Part shown: positions 41,998-53,323 of the stretch, piece after piece
Layout: each line of letters opens with the position of its first letter
Numbering within the stretch: position 1 is the stretch's first letter
Assembly (NCBI GenBank): GCA_030824075.1
Contig: JAVBYJ010000015.1
Coordinates: 1 to 64,000, forward strand
DNA length: 64,000 bases
Direction: 5' to 3'
Origin: Geothrix sp.
Lineage (GTDB): Bacteria; Acidobacteriota; Holophagae; Holophagales; Holophagaceae
The notes under the pieces: model-generated
Databases searched by the model: none
Told to the model about the DNA's origin: nothing
What the model saw: the letters and a program-made list of their open reading frames with translations, nothing else
Made by a program: the position numbers and the translations under genes

Positions 41998-43200
41998 ATG
42001 CGGATCCTGCTGGTGGATGGGAATGGAGACCTGCTCCAGACGATGCGGCGGGCCATTTGGCAGAGCCACCGGACCTGGGAGGTGCTCCTGGCCCAGACGG
42101 GCGAGGAGGCGCTTCAGCTGTTGTCCCGCGATCCCATGGACATCGTGATCGCGGACCTACAGCTGCCGGACATGCAAGGCACTGAACTGATCCACCGGGT
42201 GCGCGACCTCCAACCCGGGGCCGTGAGGATCGCCCTGGCGGAGCCAGCCCTGGCAGAGCCAGCCCTGGCAGAGTGGTCGGAGGTGGTGGAGGGCGACCTC
42301 CATCGGCTCTTCATCAAGCCTCTGGAGGCGTCGTTCCTCGTCGGGGCCATCGAAAGCCTGGACATCGAGGACGACGAGGCCACGGTCCGGGCCGTTCGCG
42401 CCTTCGTGGGTGGGCTGGGCAGGATTCCGAGCCTGCCGAATCTCTACACGGAACTCGTGGCGCTGCTGCAGCGCGAGGATACGGGCATGAGCGAGGTCGC
42501 CCGCCTGATCCGGCGGGACCTGGGTGTCGCAAGCCAGGTGCTGAAGTTGGCCAATTCGGTCCACTGTGCCTCGGACCGGCCCGTGACAGAGATCGGACAG
42601 GCCCTCGCGATGCTGGGCGTCGATTCGCTGAGGGCCCTGGTGCTGTTCCGCGGCCTCCTCTCCGACTTTGATTCTCCTCGCCCCCAGGGGCTCGACCTCG
42701 AGCAGCTGTGGTTCCATTCCTTCCAGGTGGCTACAGGCGTCCGGAGACTGGCGGTCTTCGAAGGGGAAACCCAGTTGGCTGATCTCGCCTTCTCCGTGGG
42801 GTTGCTCCACGACATCGGGCTGGTGGTGCTGGCCACCGATCCCACCGGCCGCTACCGGACCGTGCTGGAGCAGGCGCAGTCGAGCCGGATTCCCCTGGCG
42901 GTCCTTGAGCACGACACCTACGGGGTGGATCACGCGCAGGTCGGTGCCCACCTCCTCAGCCTTTGGGGGCTGCCACCCGCCTTCAGCAGGCCGGTCCGGG
43001 AGCATCATGCCCCACCCGCTGGCGGAGGGGGTTTCCCACTGTCCGCGGCGCTGCACTTGGCGGACGCGCGACATGGCGGTGGAACCACTGCGGGCATCTT
43101 TGCGGACGGTCGCTGGGGTCTGCATCCGAATGTGCTGGTCGATGGGGAGCGTTTTGCGCGGTGGAAGGATTGCCTGGCCGCAGACGAAAACAAATCCTAG
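41998..43200 (+). CDS. Response regulator with HDOD output domain
   Basis: The 400-residue protein has a receiver domain (LLVDGNGD, phospho-acceptor Asp53 in VIADLQLPD, K in FIKPLEAS). From about 140 comes an HDOD domain with LGRIPSLPNLYTELVALL, RRDLGVASQVLKLANS, and ALAMLGVDSLRALVLFRG. HDOD proteins relay signals in chemotaxis, motility and development but lack the HD hydrolase residues. Oddly the receiver contains three near-perfect ALAEP copies before the Lys. Its stop shares CTAG with the convergent GlcD-like gene. Confidence 0.93.
   Translation: MRILLVDGNGDLLQTMRRAIWQSHRTWEVLLAQTGEEALQLLSRDPMDIVIADLQLPDMQGTELIHRVRDLQPGAVRIALAEPALAEPALAEWSEVVEGDLHRLFIKPLEASFLVGAIESLDIEDDEATVRAVRAFVGGLGRIPSLPNLYTELVALLQREDTGMSEVARLIRRDLGVASQVLKLANSVHCASDRPVTEIGQALAMLGVDSLRALVLFRGLLSDFDSPRPQGLDLEQLWFHSFQVATGVRRLAVFEGETQLADLAFSVGLLHDIGLVVLATDPTGRYRTVLEQAQSSRIPLAVLEHDTYGVDHAQVGAHLLSLWGLPPAFSRPVREHHAPPAGGGGFPLSAALHLADARHGGGTTAGIFADGRWGLHPNVLVDGERFARWKDCLAADENKS
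42232..42276 (+). repeat. Three 15-base repeats inside the receiver domain
   Basis: Three consecutive 15-base units encode ALAEP, ALAEP and ALAEW. The second and third differ from the first at one or two bases. They insert 10 extra residues after beta-4 of the receiver, a region that contacts partners, so either partner specificity or receiver function may be altered. Confidence 0.85.
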
Positions 43201-44534
43201 ATCACCTTGCCTGGGTTGAAGATCCCGGCGGGATCCAGGGCGTGTTTGATGGCCCGCAAGGCCTGGAGCTGGGCCGGATCGGACAGGGCCAGGAAGGCCT
43301 CGCGCTTGGCGAGACCAATGCCGTGTTCGCCGCTGAGGGTGCCCCCTAAGCTCACGGCGAGGCGAAAGAGGCCCATGAGCTGACCCGCCAGCAGGGCGGG
43401 CTCGGTCTCGCCCGCGGCCAGCAGGTTCACATGCAGGTTGCCGTCGCCCAAGTGGCCGTAGGTGACGGCTGGGATGCCCAGCTGGTCGAGACCTGCGAAG
43501 AAGTCGCGCAGGCGGCTGCGGGGCACCACGATGTCTTCGCTCACCTTCTTCGGATGGCGTTCCTTCAGGAAGGCGCTGGTCATGCGGCGCACGGCCCAGA
43601 TGCCGTTGCGCTGGCGTGCATCCGAGGCGATCACCAGGCCCTCCGCCACGGGCCCGAGCAGGTCGTGCAGAGCCTCAAGGAAGGGTTCGGAGGTGCAGCC
43701 GCGCTCATCGAATTCGAGAATGGCGAGGGCCTCTCCGGGCAGGCGACGGGCCTCCTCTGGGCCATGGGCGCGCAATTCCGCGAGCACGGCGGGATCGAAG
43801 AACTCGAAGGCGCTGGGCAGGAACCCCGCGCCGCAGAGACGGCCCGGCAGGTCCAACAGGTCCTCCCAGTGCTTCACGGGCAGCAACAGGGTGGCATATT
43901 CGCGGGGCAGGGGCATGAGGCGCAGGGTGGCCCCCACGATGAAGCCGAAGATGCCCTCGCTGCCGATGAGCAGCTGACCGAGGGCGGGACCGGCATTGGC
44001 CTTCACGCTGCTGATGCCGAAGGTGTGGATCTCGCCATCCTCCAGCAGGGCCTCCACGGACAGCACCCAGTGACGGGTCATGCCGTACTTGCAGGCGTTG
44101 GGGCCGCCCGCATTGGTGGCCAGGGTACCGCCCAGGGAACAGCTCTCCCAGGAGTTCGGGTCCGGTGGATAGAACAGCCCCTGGGACTCCGCGGCAGCTT
44201 TCACGTCGCGCAGCGGCGCGCTGGCCGGGGCGTGGAGGCAGAGATCCTGAGGTGACACGCGGATGTCACCGGGCCAGGCGGAAAAGTCCACCACCACCGT
44301 CCGTTCGGTGGGTACGCATCCCCCGGCCTTCCCGGTCCCCGCGCCCCGGGGCACGAGGCCGAATCCTTCCGCCTTGGCGAGCCGAACCAGCTCGCGCAGG
44401 GCCCGGGGTCCATGGGGCCTCACCACCGCCAGGGGGTGGGGGCCACGCACATGGGATTCATCCCTGAGGAAAGGTTCCATGGAGGCCGGGTCCCGGAGGA
44501 GGGTGGCTTCGGGTAGTCCAGCGAGCGCGTCCAT
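43197..44534 (-). CDS. FAD-linked oxidase, GlcD/D-lactate dehydrogenase type
   Basis: The 445-residue flavoprotein has the FAD-binding PCMH domain (GFGLVPRGAGTGKAGGCVP, PPDPNSWESCSLGGTLATNAGG, SEGIFGFIVGATLRLMPLP) and a C-terminal substrate domain with AVTYGHLGDGNLHVNLL and LSGEHGIGLAKREA. These are the GlcD/DLD family that oxidises glycolate or D-2-hydroxyacids. No GlcE or GlcF lies beside it, so D-lactate or another 2-hydroxyacid donating to quinone or cytochrome is likeliest. It is cytosolic or membrane-peripheral with no signal peptide. Confidence 0.9.
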   Translation of the reverse strand: MDALAGLPEATLLRDPASMEPFLRDESHVRGPHPLAVVRPHGPRALRELVRLAKAEGFGLVPRGAGTGKAGGCVPTERTVVVDFSAWPGDIRVSPQDLCLHAPASAPLRDVKAAAESQGLFYPPDPNSWESCSLGGTLATNAGGPNACKYGMTRHWVLSVEALLEDGEIHTFGISSVKANAGPALGQLLIGSEGIFGFIVGATLRLMPLPREYATLLLPVKHWEDLLDLPGRLCGAGFLPSAFEFFDPAVLAELRAHGPEEARRLPGEALAILEFDERGCTSEPFLEALHDLLGPVAEGLVIASDARQRNGIWAVRRMTSAFLKERHPKKVSEDIVVPRSRLRDFFAGLDQLGIPAVTYGHLGDGNLHVNLLAAGETEPALLAGQLMGLFRLAVSLGGTLSGEHGIGLAKREAFLALSDPAQLQALRAIKHALDPAGIFNPGKVI

Positions 44535-44581
44535 GTTTCCAGTCTGACGGATTTATCCGTCCCCCGGGTAAGCTGGCCTTC

Positions 44582-47101
<2,520 letters not shown>

Positions 47102-47126
47102 ACGGTGGCCCGATGAGGGTGGCGAA

Positions 47127-47831
47127 TCATCCGACCAGCGTCCCCACCGCTTCGCCCTTCACGGCCGCCACGAGGTTGCCGGGCTTGTTCATGTCGAACA
47201 CCAGGATGGGCAACCTGTTTTCCATGCAGAGGGCGATGGCGGAAGCATCCATGACCCTCAGTCCCTGTTCCAGGACCTCCTGGAAGCTGATGCGGTCATA
47301 GCGGGTGGCCGAGGGATCCTTCTTGGGATCGGCGGTGTAGATGCCATCGACGTTGGTGGCCTTCATCACCACCTCGGCGCAGATCTCGTTGCCGCGAAGC
47401 GCGGCGGCGGTATCAGTGCTGAAATAGGGATTGCCCGTGCCCGCGCCGAAGATCACCACGCGCCCCTTCTCCAGGTGGCGGGTGGCTCGGCGACGGATGT
47501 AGGTCTCGGAGACTTTGGGCATTTCCAGCCCCGACAAGGTGCGGGTCTGCACGCCCTTGTGCTCGAGGGCGTCCTGAAGGGCCAGGGCATTGATCATGGT
47601 GGCCAGCATCCCCATGTGGTCCGCGGTGGTGCGATCCATGCCCTTGGTGGCGCCGGCCACCCCCCGGAAGATGTTGCCGCCACCGATGACGAGGCCCACC
47701 TCTACGCCCATCTCACGGATCAGCTTCACCTGATCGGCGATCATGCCGACGACGGTGGGATCAATGCCGTACCCCTGATCGCCCATGAGGGCTTCGCCGG
47801 AGAGCTTAAGGAGGATGCGCTTGAACTTCAT
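47127..47831 (-). CDS. pyrH: UMP kinase
   Basis: The 234-residue kinase makes UDP from UMP in the cytosol. [21 protein letters not shown] is the family N-terminus. [25 protein letters not shown] and [17 protein letters not shown] complete the amino-acid kinase fold. A GGGAGACGG ribosome site precedes ATG 47831. It follows tsf and its terminator on the same strand, giving the usual rpsB-tsf-pyrH order. Confidence 0.97.
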   Translation of the reverse strand: MKFKRILLKLSGEALMGDQGYGIDPTVVGMIADQVKLIREMGVEVGLVIGGGNIFRGVAGATKGMDRTTADHMGMLATMINALALQDALEHKGVQTRTLSGLEMPKVSETYIRRRATRHLEKGRVVIFGAGTGNPYFSTDTAAALRGNEICAEVVMKATNVDGIYTADPKKDPSATRYDRISFQEVLEQGLRVMDASAIALCMENRLPILVFDMNKPGNLVAAVKGEAVGTLVG

Positions 47832-47870
47832 ACCGTCTCCCGTGGTTCCACTAGAATGCCGTTCCCACCT

Positions 47871-47905
47871 ACAAAAGAGGCGGCCCAAATGGCCGCCTCT
47901 TTTGT
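47871..47905 (-). terminator. Hairpin terminator after tsf
   Basis: A perfect 15-pair stem (47871-47885 with 47891-47905) closes a five-base loop. Its AAAA/TTTT ends give a U-run in the minus-strand transcript. It lies 15 bases after the tsf stop and 40 bases before the pyrH ATG. Confidence 0.85.
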
Positions 47906-47919
47906 AGCAGTAAAAAACG

Positions 47920-48570
47920 CTACTTGGCGGCAGCGACTTCTTCGGCGAAGTTCTCACTTCGCTTCTGGAGACCCTCGCCCATGATGTATTTCGTGAAGCG
48001 GCGGATGCTGAGCTTCTCGCCGATCTCCGCGGTCTTCTGGGACAGATACTGCTGGATGGTGAGGTCGGGGTTCATGATGAAGGGCTGTTCGAGGAGGCAG
48101 ACCTCCTTGAAGATGCTGTTCATCTTGCCTTCGACGATCTTCTCGACGATGTTCGCGGGCTTCCCGGTGGCCAAGGCCTGTTCGGTGGCGATGCGCTTCT
48201 CGGTTTCCAGGAAGTCCGCGGTGACCTCTTCCTTGGTGACGAAGCGGGGCGCGGGATCGGCCGCCGCGATGTGCATCGCGATTTCCTTCACCAAGCGCTG
48301 GAAGGCCTCGTTACGGGCCACGAAGTCCGTCTCGGAGTTCACTTCCACCAGCACGCCTACGCGACCACCCGGGTGGATGTAGGCTTCCACGATGCCTTCG
48401 CCGGCGATGCGGTCGGCCTTCTTGGCAGACGCGGCCATGCCCTTCTTGCGGAGCCACTCGTTGGCCTGCTCCATGTCGCCGTTGTTCTCTTCCAGGGCCT
48501 TCTTGCAATCCATCATGCCGAGGCCGGTCTTCTCGCGCAGCGTCTTCACGTCTTGGGCGGTGAATGCCAT
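47920..48570 (-). CDS. tsf: Elongation factor Ts
   Basis: The 216-residue factor recycles EF-Tu from GDP. The N-terminal domain reads [21 protein letters not shown], followed by [25 protein letters not shown] (dimer and Tu contact). It is shorter than E. coli EF-Ts (283), typical of the compact form with one core subdomain. GGAGATGAC lies before ATG 48570. It lies 144 bases downstream of rpsB, with two hairpins in between. Confidence 0.97.
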   Translation of the reverse strand: MAFTAQDVKTLREKTGLGMMDCKKALEENNGDMEQANEWLRKKGMAASAKKADRIAGEGIVEAYIHPGGRVGVLVEVNSETDFVARNEAFQRLVKEIAMHIAAADPAPRFVTKEEVTADFLETEKRIATEQALATGKPANIVEKIVEGKMNSIFKEVCLLEQPFIMNPDLTIQQYLSQKTAEIGEKLSIRRFTKYIMGEGLQKRSENFAEEVAAAK

Positions 48571-48601
48571 GTCATCTCCTGATCGTTGGGGATTCAGACC
48601 A

Positions 48602-48634
48602 TCAGCCATCAGCGGGAGGACCACTGATGGCTGA
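48602..48634 (-). terminator. Hairpin in the rpsB-tsf gap, tsf side
   Basis: TCAGCCATCAG and CTGATGGCTGA form a perfect 11-pair stem around an 11-base loop, 32 bases upstream of the tsf start. No U tract follows on the minus strand, so it may be a processing or attenuating structure rather than a full terminator. Confidence 0.5.
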
Positions 48635-48673
48635 CGTATGGTGTGGGAAGGGTCTAGCCCTCGACTTCCATTT

Positions 48674-48700
48674 TCTCGGAACCGCGATGCGATTCCGAGA
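48674..48700 (-). terminator. Hairpin in the rpsB-tsf gap, rpsB side
   Basis: TCTCGGAA and TTCCGAGA form an eight-pair stem with an 11-base loop, 15 bases after the rpsB stop. It is followed on the minus strand by an A-rich run. Partial termination between rpsB and tsf is known in E. coli and fits this placement. Confidence 0.5.
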
Positions 48701-48714
48701 CGGATTCGTCACAA

Positions 48715-49473
48715 CTAGGCGTCGATACCATCAGCCATTTTCTCGGCCATCATCTTCTTCATGTCGTCACTGTCGCCCTTGTCCCTGAAGGACTGGCGTC
48801 CTTCGAGGATGGAGTCGGCGACGCGCTCGGAGAAGAGCAGGATGGAACGGATCGCGTCGTCATTGGCGGGGATGACGTAGTCCACCATGTCGGGATCGCA
48901 GTTGGTGTCCACGATGCCCACGACCTTGATGCCGATCTTCTTGGCCTCGGTCACGGCGATGTCTTCGCGGTGCGGATCGATCACGAAGATGACATCGGGC
49001 AGCGAACGCATATCGCGAATGCCCTGGAAGGAGGTCTCAAGCTTCAGGCGGGTGCGGTTGAGGGTGAGCAGTTCCTTCTTGGAGAGAAGCGCCGTCCGGG
49101 CGGGATCCGCCAGGGTGGCTTCGATCTCACGGAACTTCTCGAGACTCTTCTTGATGGTGCTGAAGTTGGTCAGCATGCCGCCCAGCCAGCGGTTGTTGAC
49201 ATAGAAGGCGCCGCAGCGGCCAGCCTGTTCGGCGATGAGTTCCTGGGCCTGGGGCTTGGTGGCCACGAAGAGGAAGTTCTTTCCCTCGGTGGCGGACTTG
49301 GTCAGGAAATTCGCCGCCGTATTCCAGAGGCGCAGCGTCTTCTGGAGGTCGATGATGTAGATGCTGTTGCGGGCCCCGAAGATGTACTTCTTCATCTTGG
49401 GATTCCAACGCTTGGTCTGGTGTCCGAAGTGGGCACCGGCCTCGAGAAGTTCCTTCATCTGGATGGCAGCCAT
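48715..49473 (-). CDS. rpsB: 30S ribosomal protein S2
   Basis: The 252-residue S2 sits on the 30S head-body junction. QMKELLEAGAHFGHQTKRWNP is the family start, followed by NNRWLGGMLTNFSTIKKSL and IAVTEAKKIGIKVVGIVDTN. GGGAGGCC precedes ATG 49473. The gene order rplM-rpsI, then rpsB-tsf-pyrH on one strand is common in several bacterial phyla. Confidence 0.97.
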   Translation of the reverse strand: MAAIQMKELLEAGAHFGHQTKRWNPKMKKYIFGARNSIYIIDLQKTLRLWNTAANFLTKSATEGKNFLFVATKPQAQELIAEQAGRCGAFYVNNRWLGGMLTNFSTIKKSLEKFREIEATLADPARTALLSKKELLTLNRTRLKLETSFQGIRDMRSLPDVIFVIDPHREDIAVTEAKKIGIKVVGIVDTNCDPDMVDYVIPANDDAIRSILLFSERVADSILEGRQSFRDKGDSDDMKKMMAEKMADGIDA

Positions 49474-49590
49474 GCTGGCCTCCCTGGTCAAGCGGCGAAG
49501 GCGCCGCGGGTGGGATGAAAGGCGGAAGGATGGTTCCTGCCGCCCGAATCGTCCGCCCCAGAACGTGCTGGGTGACGGACCGGAAAAGCA

Positions 49591-49618
49591 GAAGGGGGAG
49601 CCGGATGGCTCCCCCTTC
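49591..49618 (-). terminator. Hairpin terminator after rpsI
   Basis: GAAGGGGGAGCC and GGCTCCCCCTTC form a perfect 12-pair stem around a GGAT loop, directly after the rpsI stop in its direction. It separates rplM-rpsI from rpsB-tsf. Confidence 0.85.
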
Positions 49619-49629
49619 CCGAAAACGGA

Positions 49630-50022
49630 CTAGCGCTTGCTGAACTGGAAGCGGCGGCGAGCGCCCTTCCGACCGGGCTTCTTGCGTTCCTTCATGCGGG
49701 GGTCGCGGGTCAGGAGACCAGCGCCGCGCAGGAGGGACTTGAGCTGCTCGTTGTAGCCCAGCAGGGCGCGGGAGATGCCCATGCGGATGGCCGAGGCCTG
49801 ACCGGCGGGGCCACCACCACACACGCTGATGATCATGTCGAACTTGCCGTCGAGATCGGCCAGCACCAGGGGCTGGTGGACCATCATGCGGAGCACGGCG
49901 TTCGGGAAGTAGCTCTCGAGGCTGCGGCCGTTGACGGTGATCTTGCCGGTGCCGGGACGAAGAAAGGCCCGAGCCGCCGCGCTTTTGCGACGACCGGTTC
50001 CGTAGTTCTGGGAAATGGCCAT
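49630..50022 (-). CDS. rpsI: 30S ribosomal protein S9
   Basis: The 130-residue S9 has the [20 protein letters not shown] start, a middle [19 protein letters not shown] and the extended basic tail [18 protein letters not shown] that reaches the P site tRNA. It follows rplM after 14 bases on the same strand, the near-universal L13-S9 pair. GAGG five bases before the ATG is the ribosome site. Confidence 0.98.
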   Translation of the reverse strand: MAISQNYGTGRRKSAAARAFLRPGTGKITVNGRSLESYFPNAVLRMMVHQPLVLADLDGKFDMIISVCGGGPAGQASAIRMGISRALLGYNEQLKSLLRGAGLLTRDPRMKERKKPGRKGARRRFQFSKR

Positions 50023-50036
50023 GGGGTCCTCGCCTC

Positions 50037-50471
50037 TTACTTCTGGATGGTCAGGATCTGGGGCTGCTGGGCGGACTGCTCGTGGTCAGGGCCTGCATAG
50101 ACCTTGAGCTTCCGATACATCGCCCGGCCGAGAGGGCCCTTGGGCAGCATGCCCTTGACCGCGCTCTCGATGATGCGCTCGGGGAAGGTCACCTTCAGCA
50201 CCTCGGCGCGGACTTCCTTCATGGAGCCGGGCTGGGTGGTGGTGCGGCGGTAGATTTTCTGCACGCCCTTCTTGCCGGTCAGCACGGCCTTTTCGGCATT
50301 GATGACGATGACGTGGTCACCGGTGTCGAGAAAGGGGGTCCAGGTCGGCTTGTTCTTGCCGGACAGGACGTCGGCGACGGCGGTGCTCAGGCGGCCCACG
50401 GGGATCCCGGCGGCATCCACCAGGAACCACTGGCGCTTGATATCATTGGCTTTCGGGAAGTACGTGCTCAT
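50037..50471 (-). CDS. rplM: 50S ribosomal protein L13
   Basis: The 144-residue L13 begins [19 protein letters not shown] and contains [18 protein letters not shown] and [31 protein letters not shown] precedes ATG 50471. A sigma-70-like promoter lies 70 to 98 bases upstream. L13 binds its own leader in some bacteria; the roughly 60-base 5' UTR could take part, but no structure was assigned. Confidence 0.98.
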   Translation of the reverse strand: MSTYFPKANDIKRQWFLVDAAGIPVGRLSTAVADVLSGKNKPTWTPFLDTGDHVIVINAEKAVLTGKKGVQKIYRRTTTQPGSMKEVRAEVLKVTFPERIIESAVKGMLPKGPLGRAMYRKLKVYAGPDHEQSAQQPQILTIQK

Positions 50472-50540
50472 GGCCTGCTCCGGAATCACGGTCGCGCTGC
50501 GAAGACACCACCCCAGAGGCAGCGAGTTCACAGAAGGGAA

Positions 50541-50569
50541 AGCTTATCGTTGAGGGGCTGGGGGGTCAA
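50541..50569 (-). promoter_or_regulatory. Sigma-70 promoter for rplM-rpsI
   Basis: On the minus strand TTGACC (revcomp at 50564-50569) and TAAGCT (50541-50546) are 17 bases apart, a good -35/-10 pair. The start point would be near 50534, leaving about 60 bases of leader before the L13 ATG. Confidence 0.6.
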
Positions 50570-50580
50570 GCCGGGATTTC

Positions 50581-51660
50581 TCAGCCCTGCCTGCCAGCGA
50601 GCTTCCACAGCTCCTGGGTGATGCGCGAGGCGGCCAGGCCGTCCACCAGCGCCATGCCGTCGCGGACCTGCTCCTGGCGGTTGTCCTGGCCCTCGGGTCC
50701 CAGCCACTGGGCCAGGGCTTCGCGGACGATGGCGAGATCCGCCCCGGGTCCCATGCCCAGATCAAAGCAGCCGTTGGCCAGGGCGAGATCAGCCAGGATG
50801 GCGTGCTGCCGCTCGTTTTGACCCCACACGGCCGCCGGGATGCCCATGCAGAGGGATTCAGCAAGGGTGACGCCGGCCGAACACCAGATGGCATCGAAAT
50901 CCGGGATGCGCCGCGTGAGGCCCTGGATGCCGCTGACGACAGTGCAGCCCGGGAAGGGCTCTCCCTGGATGCCGTTGGGGGCGAGCACGGTACAGGCGCC
51001 GCGCCAACGGTCCTCGGAAGCGAGGCGGGCGAGGGCGTCAAAGGCCTTCTGGGCCAGGTTGGGTCCATCACTGCCGCCGAAGGTGACCAGCAGCTTGTGA
51101 ACGGCGAGGGGCTGAAGCGGCATCCGCTTGGGCCGAAGGTCCAGGGCCGTCTTGTCCACCACGATGAAGGCCGAACCCCGCACCACGCGGCAGCCACCGG
51201 AAGTCGTCTCGAAAGGGCGCACCTTGCGGCCATCCACGACCTTCACGGGGTGGTCCGGCCAGCGCACGCCTTCGAGAAAGGGTTGGAAGAGCAGGTCCGC
51301 CGTTTCGTGGGCGTCGGTGTCGTCTTCCATCACGGCAACCTTCAAGGGCCGGAGTCCCTGGAGGAAGGCGGTGCTGGTATCCCACTGATCCACCAGCACC
51401 ACGGATGCTCTGGATTGGATGTCCTCGGGCAAGGGCGCATGGAGATCCTCACCGAGGTATCGCGCCTCGCAGGGCAGGGGCTGGTCCAGGAAGGGGTGGG
51501 TGCCACCGCCCACCCGGCGGGCGCGGTCATCCCCCGAGATGGCGATGCAGGCCTGCCCACCGAGGGCACGCCAGGATTCCTGAAGGGCGAGCGCCCGGGC
51601 CACATGGCCCAGCCCAAGGCGCAGATCGGCGTGGACACGGAGAATCAGCAGGGGGGACAT
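50581..51660 (-). CDS. PseG-like sugar-nucleotide hydrolase/glycosyltransferase
   Basis: The 359-residue GT-B protein has the PseG N-terminal signature RLGLGHVARALALQESW, with His in GLGHV being the catalytic residue in that family, and a C-terminal LLVTFGGSDGPNLAQ plus AGVTLAESLCMGIPAAVWGQ. PseG removes UDP from a trideoxyhexose in pseudaminic acid synthesis. No other pse gene is near, so it could be another glycan enzyme. It lies 100 bases downstream of the rplM promoter region on the same strand, but it is not part of that operon. Confidence 0.7.
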   Translation of the reverse strand: MSPLLILRVHADLRLGLGHVARALALQESWRALGGQACIAISGDDRARRVGGGTHPFLDQPLPCEARYLGEDLHAPLPEDIQSRASVVLVDQWDTSTAFLQGLRPLKVAVMEDDTDAHETADLLFQPFLEGVRWPDHPVKVVDGRKVRPFETTSGGCRVVRGSAFIVVDKTALDLRPKRMPLQPLAVHKLLVTFGGSDGPNLAQKAFDALARLASEDRWRGACTVLAPNGIQGEPFPGCTVVSGIQGLTRRIPDFDAIWCSAGVTLAESLCMGIPAAVWGQNERQHAILADLALANGCFDLGMGPGADLAIVREALAQWLGPEGQDNRQEQVRDGMALVDGLAASRITQELWKLAGRQG

Positions 51661-51762
51661 GATCCGGAGAGTCTAACCGTCCCCGCCACGAATGGGGAGG
51701 GGGGATCCCTGGCGGGGAGGCCCGGATTCGTGGAATGCTGAATCATCCCGTTGGAGACCCCC

Positions 51763-52494
51763 ATGTCTGATGCATTCCTGACGCCCGCCCCCGGCGCCAA
51801 GGCCGCCAAGGTCTGCGGCATCCTGGCCATCGTGTTCGCCCTGACCTGCGCAGGCATCCCCGTCGCCATCGTGCTGGGCATCGTCGCGCTGGTGCAGCAG
51901 GGGAAGGCCAAGCGCTTGGCCAAGGCCGAGCCGGGAGTCTATGAGCCGGTTCCCGCCACAGGCCTGGTCACGGGCATCATCGGCCTGGTGCTGCCGGTCC
52001 TGATGCTTCCCTTTGTGGGCATTGTCAGCGCCATCGCCATCCCGGCCCTGCTGAGTCAGCGGGAGCGGGCCCGCGAGGTGGCCGTGAAATCAAACGTCGA
52101 GACCGCTCGGATGCAGGCGGAAGCGGCCTTGCAGGCCATCCAGACCAAGGCTCCCGGCCAGGTTCCCTCCCAGGACGCGGTCATCCAGGCGCTTGCTGTG
52201 GATCCGCTCGTCCAGTCCCTCAAGAACCCCGTCACACCGTCCGCTCCCGCCTTCCAGCGCGGCACCTCTGCGGGCCCGCTTGGAACGGTGATGGTGTACG
52301 CAGACCAGGAGGAGGAGGGCGGCGTGACCACCTGGTCCATCAAGTTCCGCGCGGTGGTGCGACGGGGTGGGCAGGACCGCGTGATCCAGGCTGAAGTCAT
52401 CACCCACACCCAGGAGCAGGTGCAGGGTCGCACCGAGGACGGCTGGGACGTGGTGCAGCCGCCCGTGGAACCCCCGCCGGCGCCGCAGCTCTGA
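51763..52494 (+). CDS. Membrane protein with pilin-like helix (DUF4190-like N-terminus)
   Basis: The 243-residue protein has two N-terminal helices (about 18-45 and 66-95), the first two being of the DUF4190 type. The second reads LPFVGIVSAIAIPALLSQRERA, which matches the hydrophobic helix and first turn of type IV pilins (GI..AIAIP....R.RA). A long soluble domain with VMVYADQEEEGGVTTW and QVQGRTEDGWDVVQPP follows. No prepilin peptidase site (G-F/Y-T) precedes the helix. It could be a pilin-like anchored protein. GGAG six bases before ATG 51763 sets the start. Confidence 0.6.
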   Translation: MSDAFLTPAPGAKAAKVCGILAIVFALTCAGIPVAIVLGIVALVQQGKAKRLAKAEPGVYEPVPATGLVTGIIGLVLPVLMLPFVGIVSAIAIPALLSQRERAREVAVKSNVETARMQAEAALQAIQTKAPGQVPSQDAVIQALAVDPLVQSLKNPVTPSAPAFQRGTSAGPLGTVMVYADQEEEGGVTTWSIKFRAVVRRGGQDRVIQAEVITHTQEQVQGRTEDGWDVVQPPVEPPPAPQL

Positions 52495-52506
52495 TCCTTT
52501 GATGAC

Positions 52507-53088
52507 CTACGGGAAGGGATGCCCCTCGGCGAACCCCGGTTGGGAAGAGGTGGTTCCGGGCGCTTCGGCGGTGGGCCAGCCGTCGGCGAAGTAGGCCTCC
52601 TTGTAGCGCACGTAGCGGGTCCAGACGCTGGCCACGAGCCTGCGCTGATCCTCGCTGAGCGGTCCCTTCACCACCGCAGGCCAGCCTGCGATGAGGCTGT
52701 GGGGCGGGGCCTGGAAACCTTCACGCACCAGGCTGCCCGCAGCCACCAGGCAGCCCTCGCCGATCTCTGCCCCATCCATGATGGTGGTGCTCATGCCGAT
52801 GAGGGCGCCCTTGCGGATGGTGCAGCCGTGCAGCATCACGTTGTGGGCGATGCTCACCTCCTCCTCGATGAGGAGCGGCCATTTCCCGTTGGTGACGTGC
52901 AGGCAGCAGGCGTCCTGGATGTTGGTGCGGGCGCCGATGCGGATCCAGTTCACGTCTCCGCGGATGGCGCAGTTGAACCAGATGCTGGCGTCGTCGCCGA
53001 TGGTCACATCGCCCAGCACCAGGGCGCTGTCCGGCACGAACACGCGCGCACCGATGCGGGGGACCATGCCTTGGAAGGGGCGGATCAT
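52507..53088 (-). CDS. Gamma-class carbonic anhydrase-like protein
   Basis: The 193-residue left-handed beta-helix (hexapeptide repeat) protein has the metal-site segments NIQDACCLHV and IAHNVMLHGCTIRKG with the three His of gamma carbonic anhydrases. The repeats (GDVTIGDDASIWFN, GMSTTIMDGAEIGEG) are regular. Most members equilibrate CO2 and bicarbonate; some are inactive or only bind metal. ATG 53088 has GGAG at six bases. It stands alone between two membrane-protein genes. Confidence 0.88.
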   Translation of the reverse strand: MIRPFQGMVPRIGARVFVPDSALVLGDVTIGDDASIWFNCAIRGDVNWIRIGARTNIQDACCLHVTNGKWPLLIEEEVSIAHNVMLHGCTIRKGALIGMSTTIMDGAEIGEGCLVAAGSLVREGFQAPPHSLIAGWPAVVKGPLSEDQRRLVASVWTRYVRYKEAYFADGWPTAEAPGTTSSQPGFAEGHPFP

Positions 53089-53111
53089 GGGCATCTCCAG
53101 GGGGAGAGTCT

Positions 53112-53191
53112 AGTGCACCTCGCCTGGAATTCCCGGATCAACGAGGTGATGGCGAGGTGCACTTCCCCGGCCAACATATGCGTTGGCCGGG
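53112..53191. terminator. Two adjacent hairpins between gamma-CA and YeiH genes
   Basis: The larger has 13-pair arms at 53112-53124 and 53151-53163 with a 26-base loop. The second is CCCGGCCAAC paired with GTTGGCCGGG at 53166-53191 around ATATGC. Both lie just downstream of the yeiH-like gene in its direction and upstream of the carbonic anhydrase start. They could be a terminator plus an operator. The rest of 53192-53323 shows no gene. Confidence 0.5.
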
Positions 53192-53323
53192 ATCTAGGGT
53201 CATCGGGGCATGGCCCCTCTGGCGTTCCACCACGCAGGCGCTGGGACCATCACCCCGCTGGGGGCACTGCCACGTGGTGCCCACACGCAGGCCGGTGGAT
53301 CCAGCTGTTTCGCGCGGGCACCC

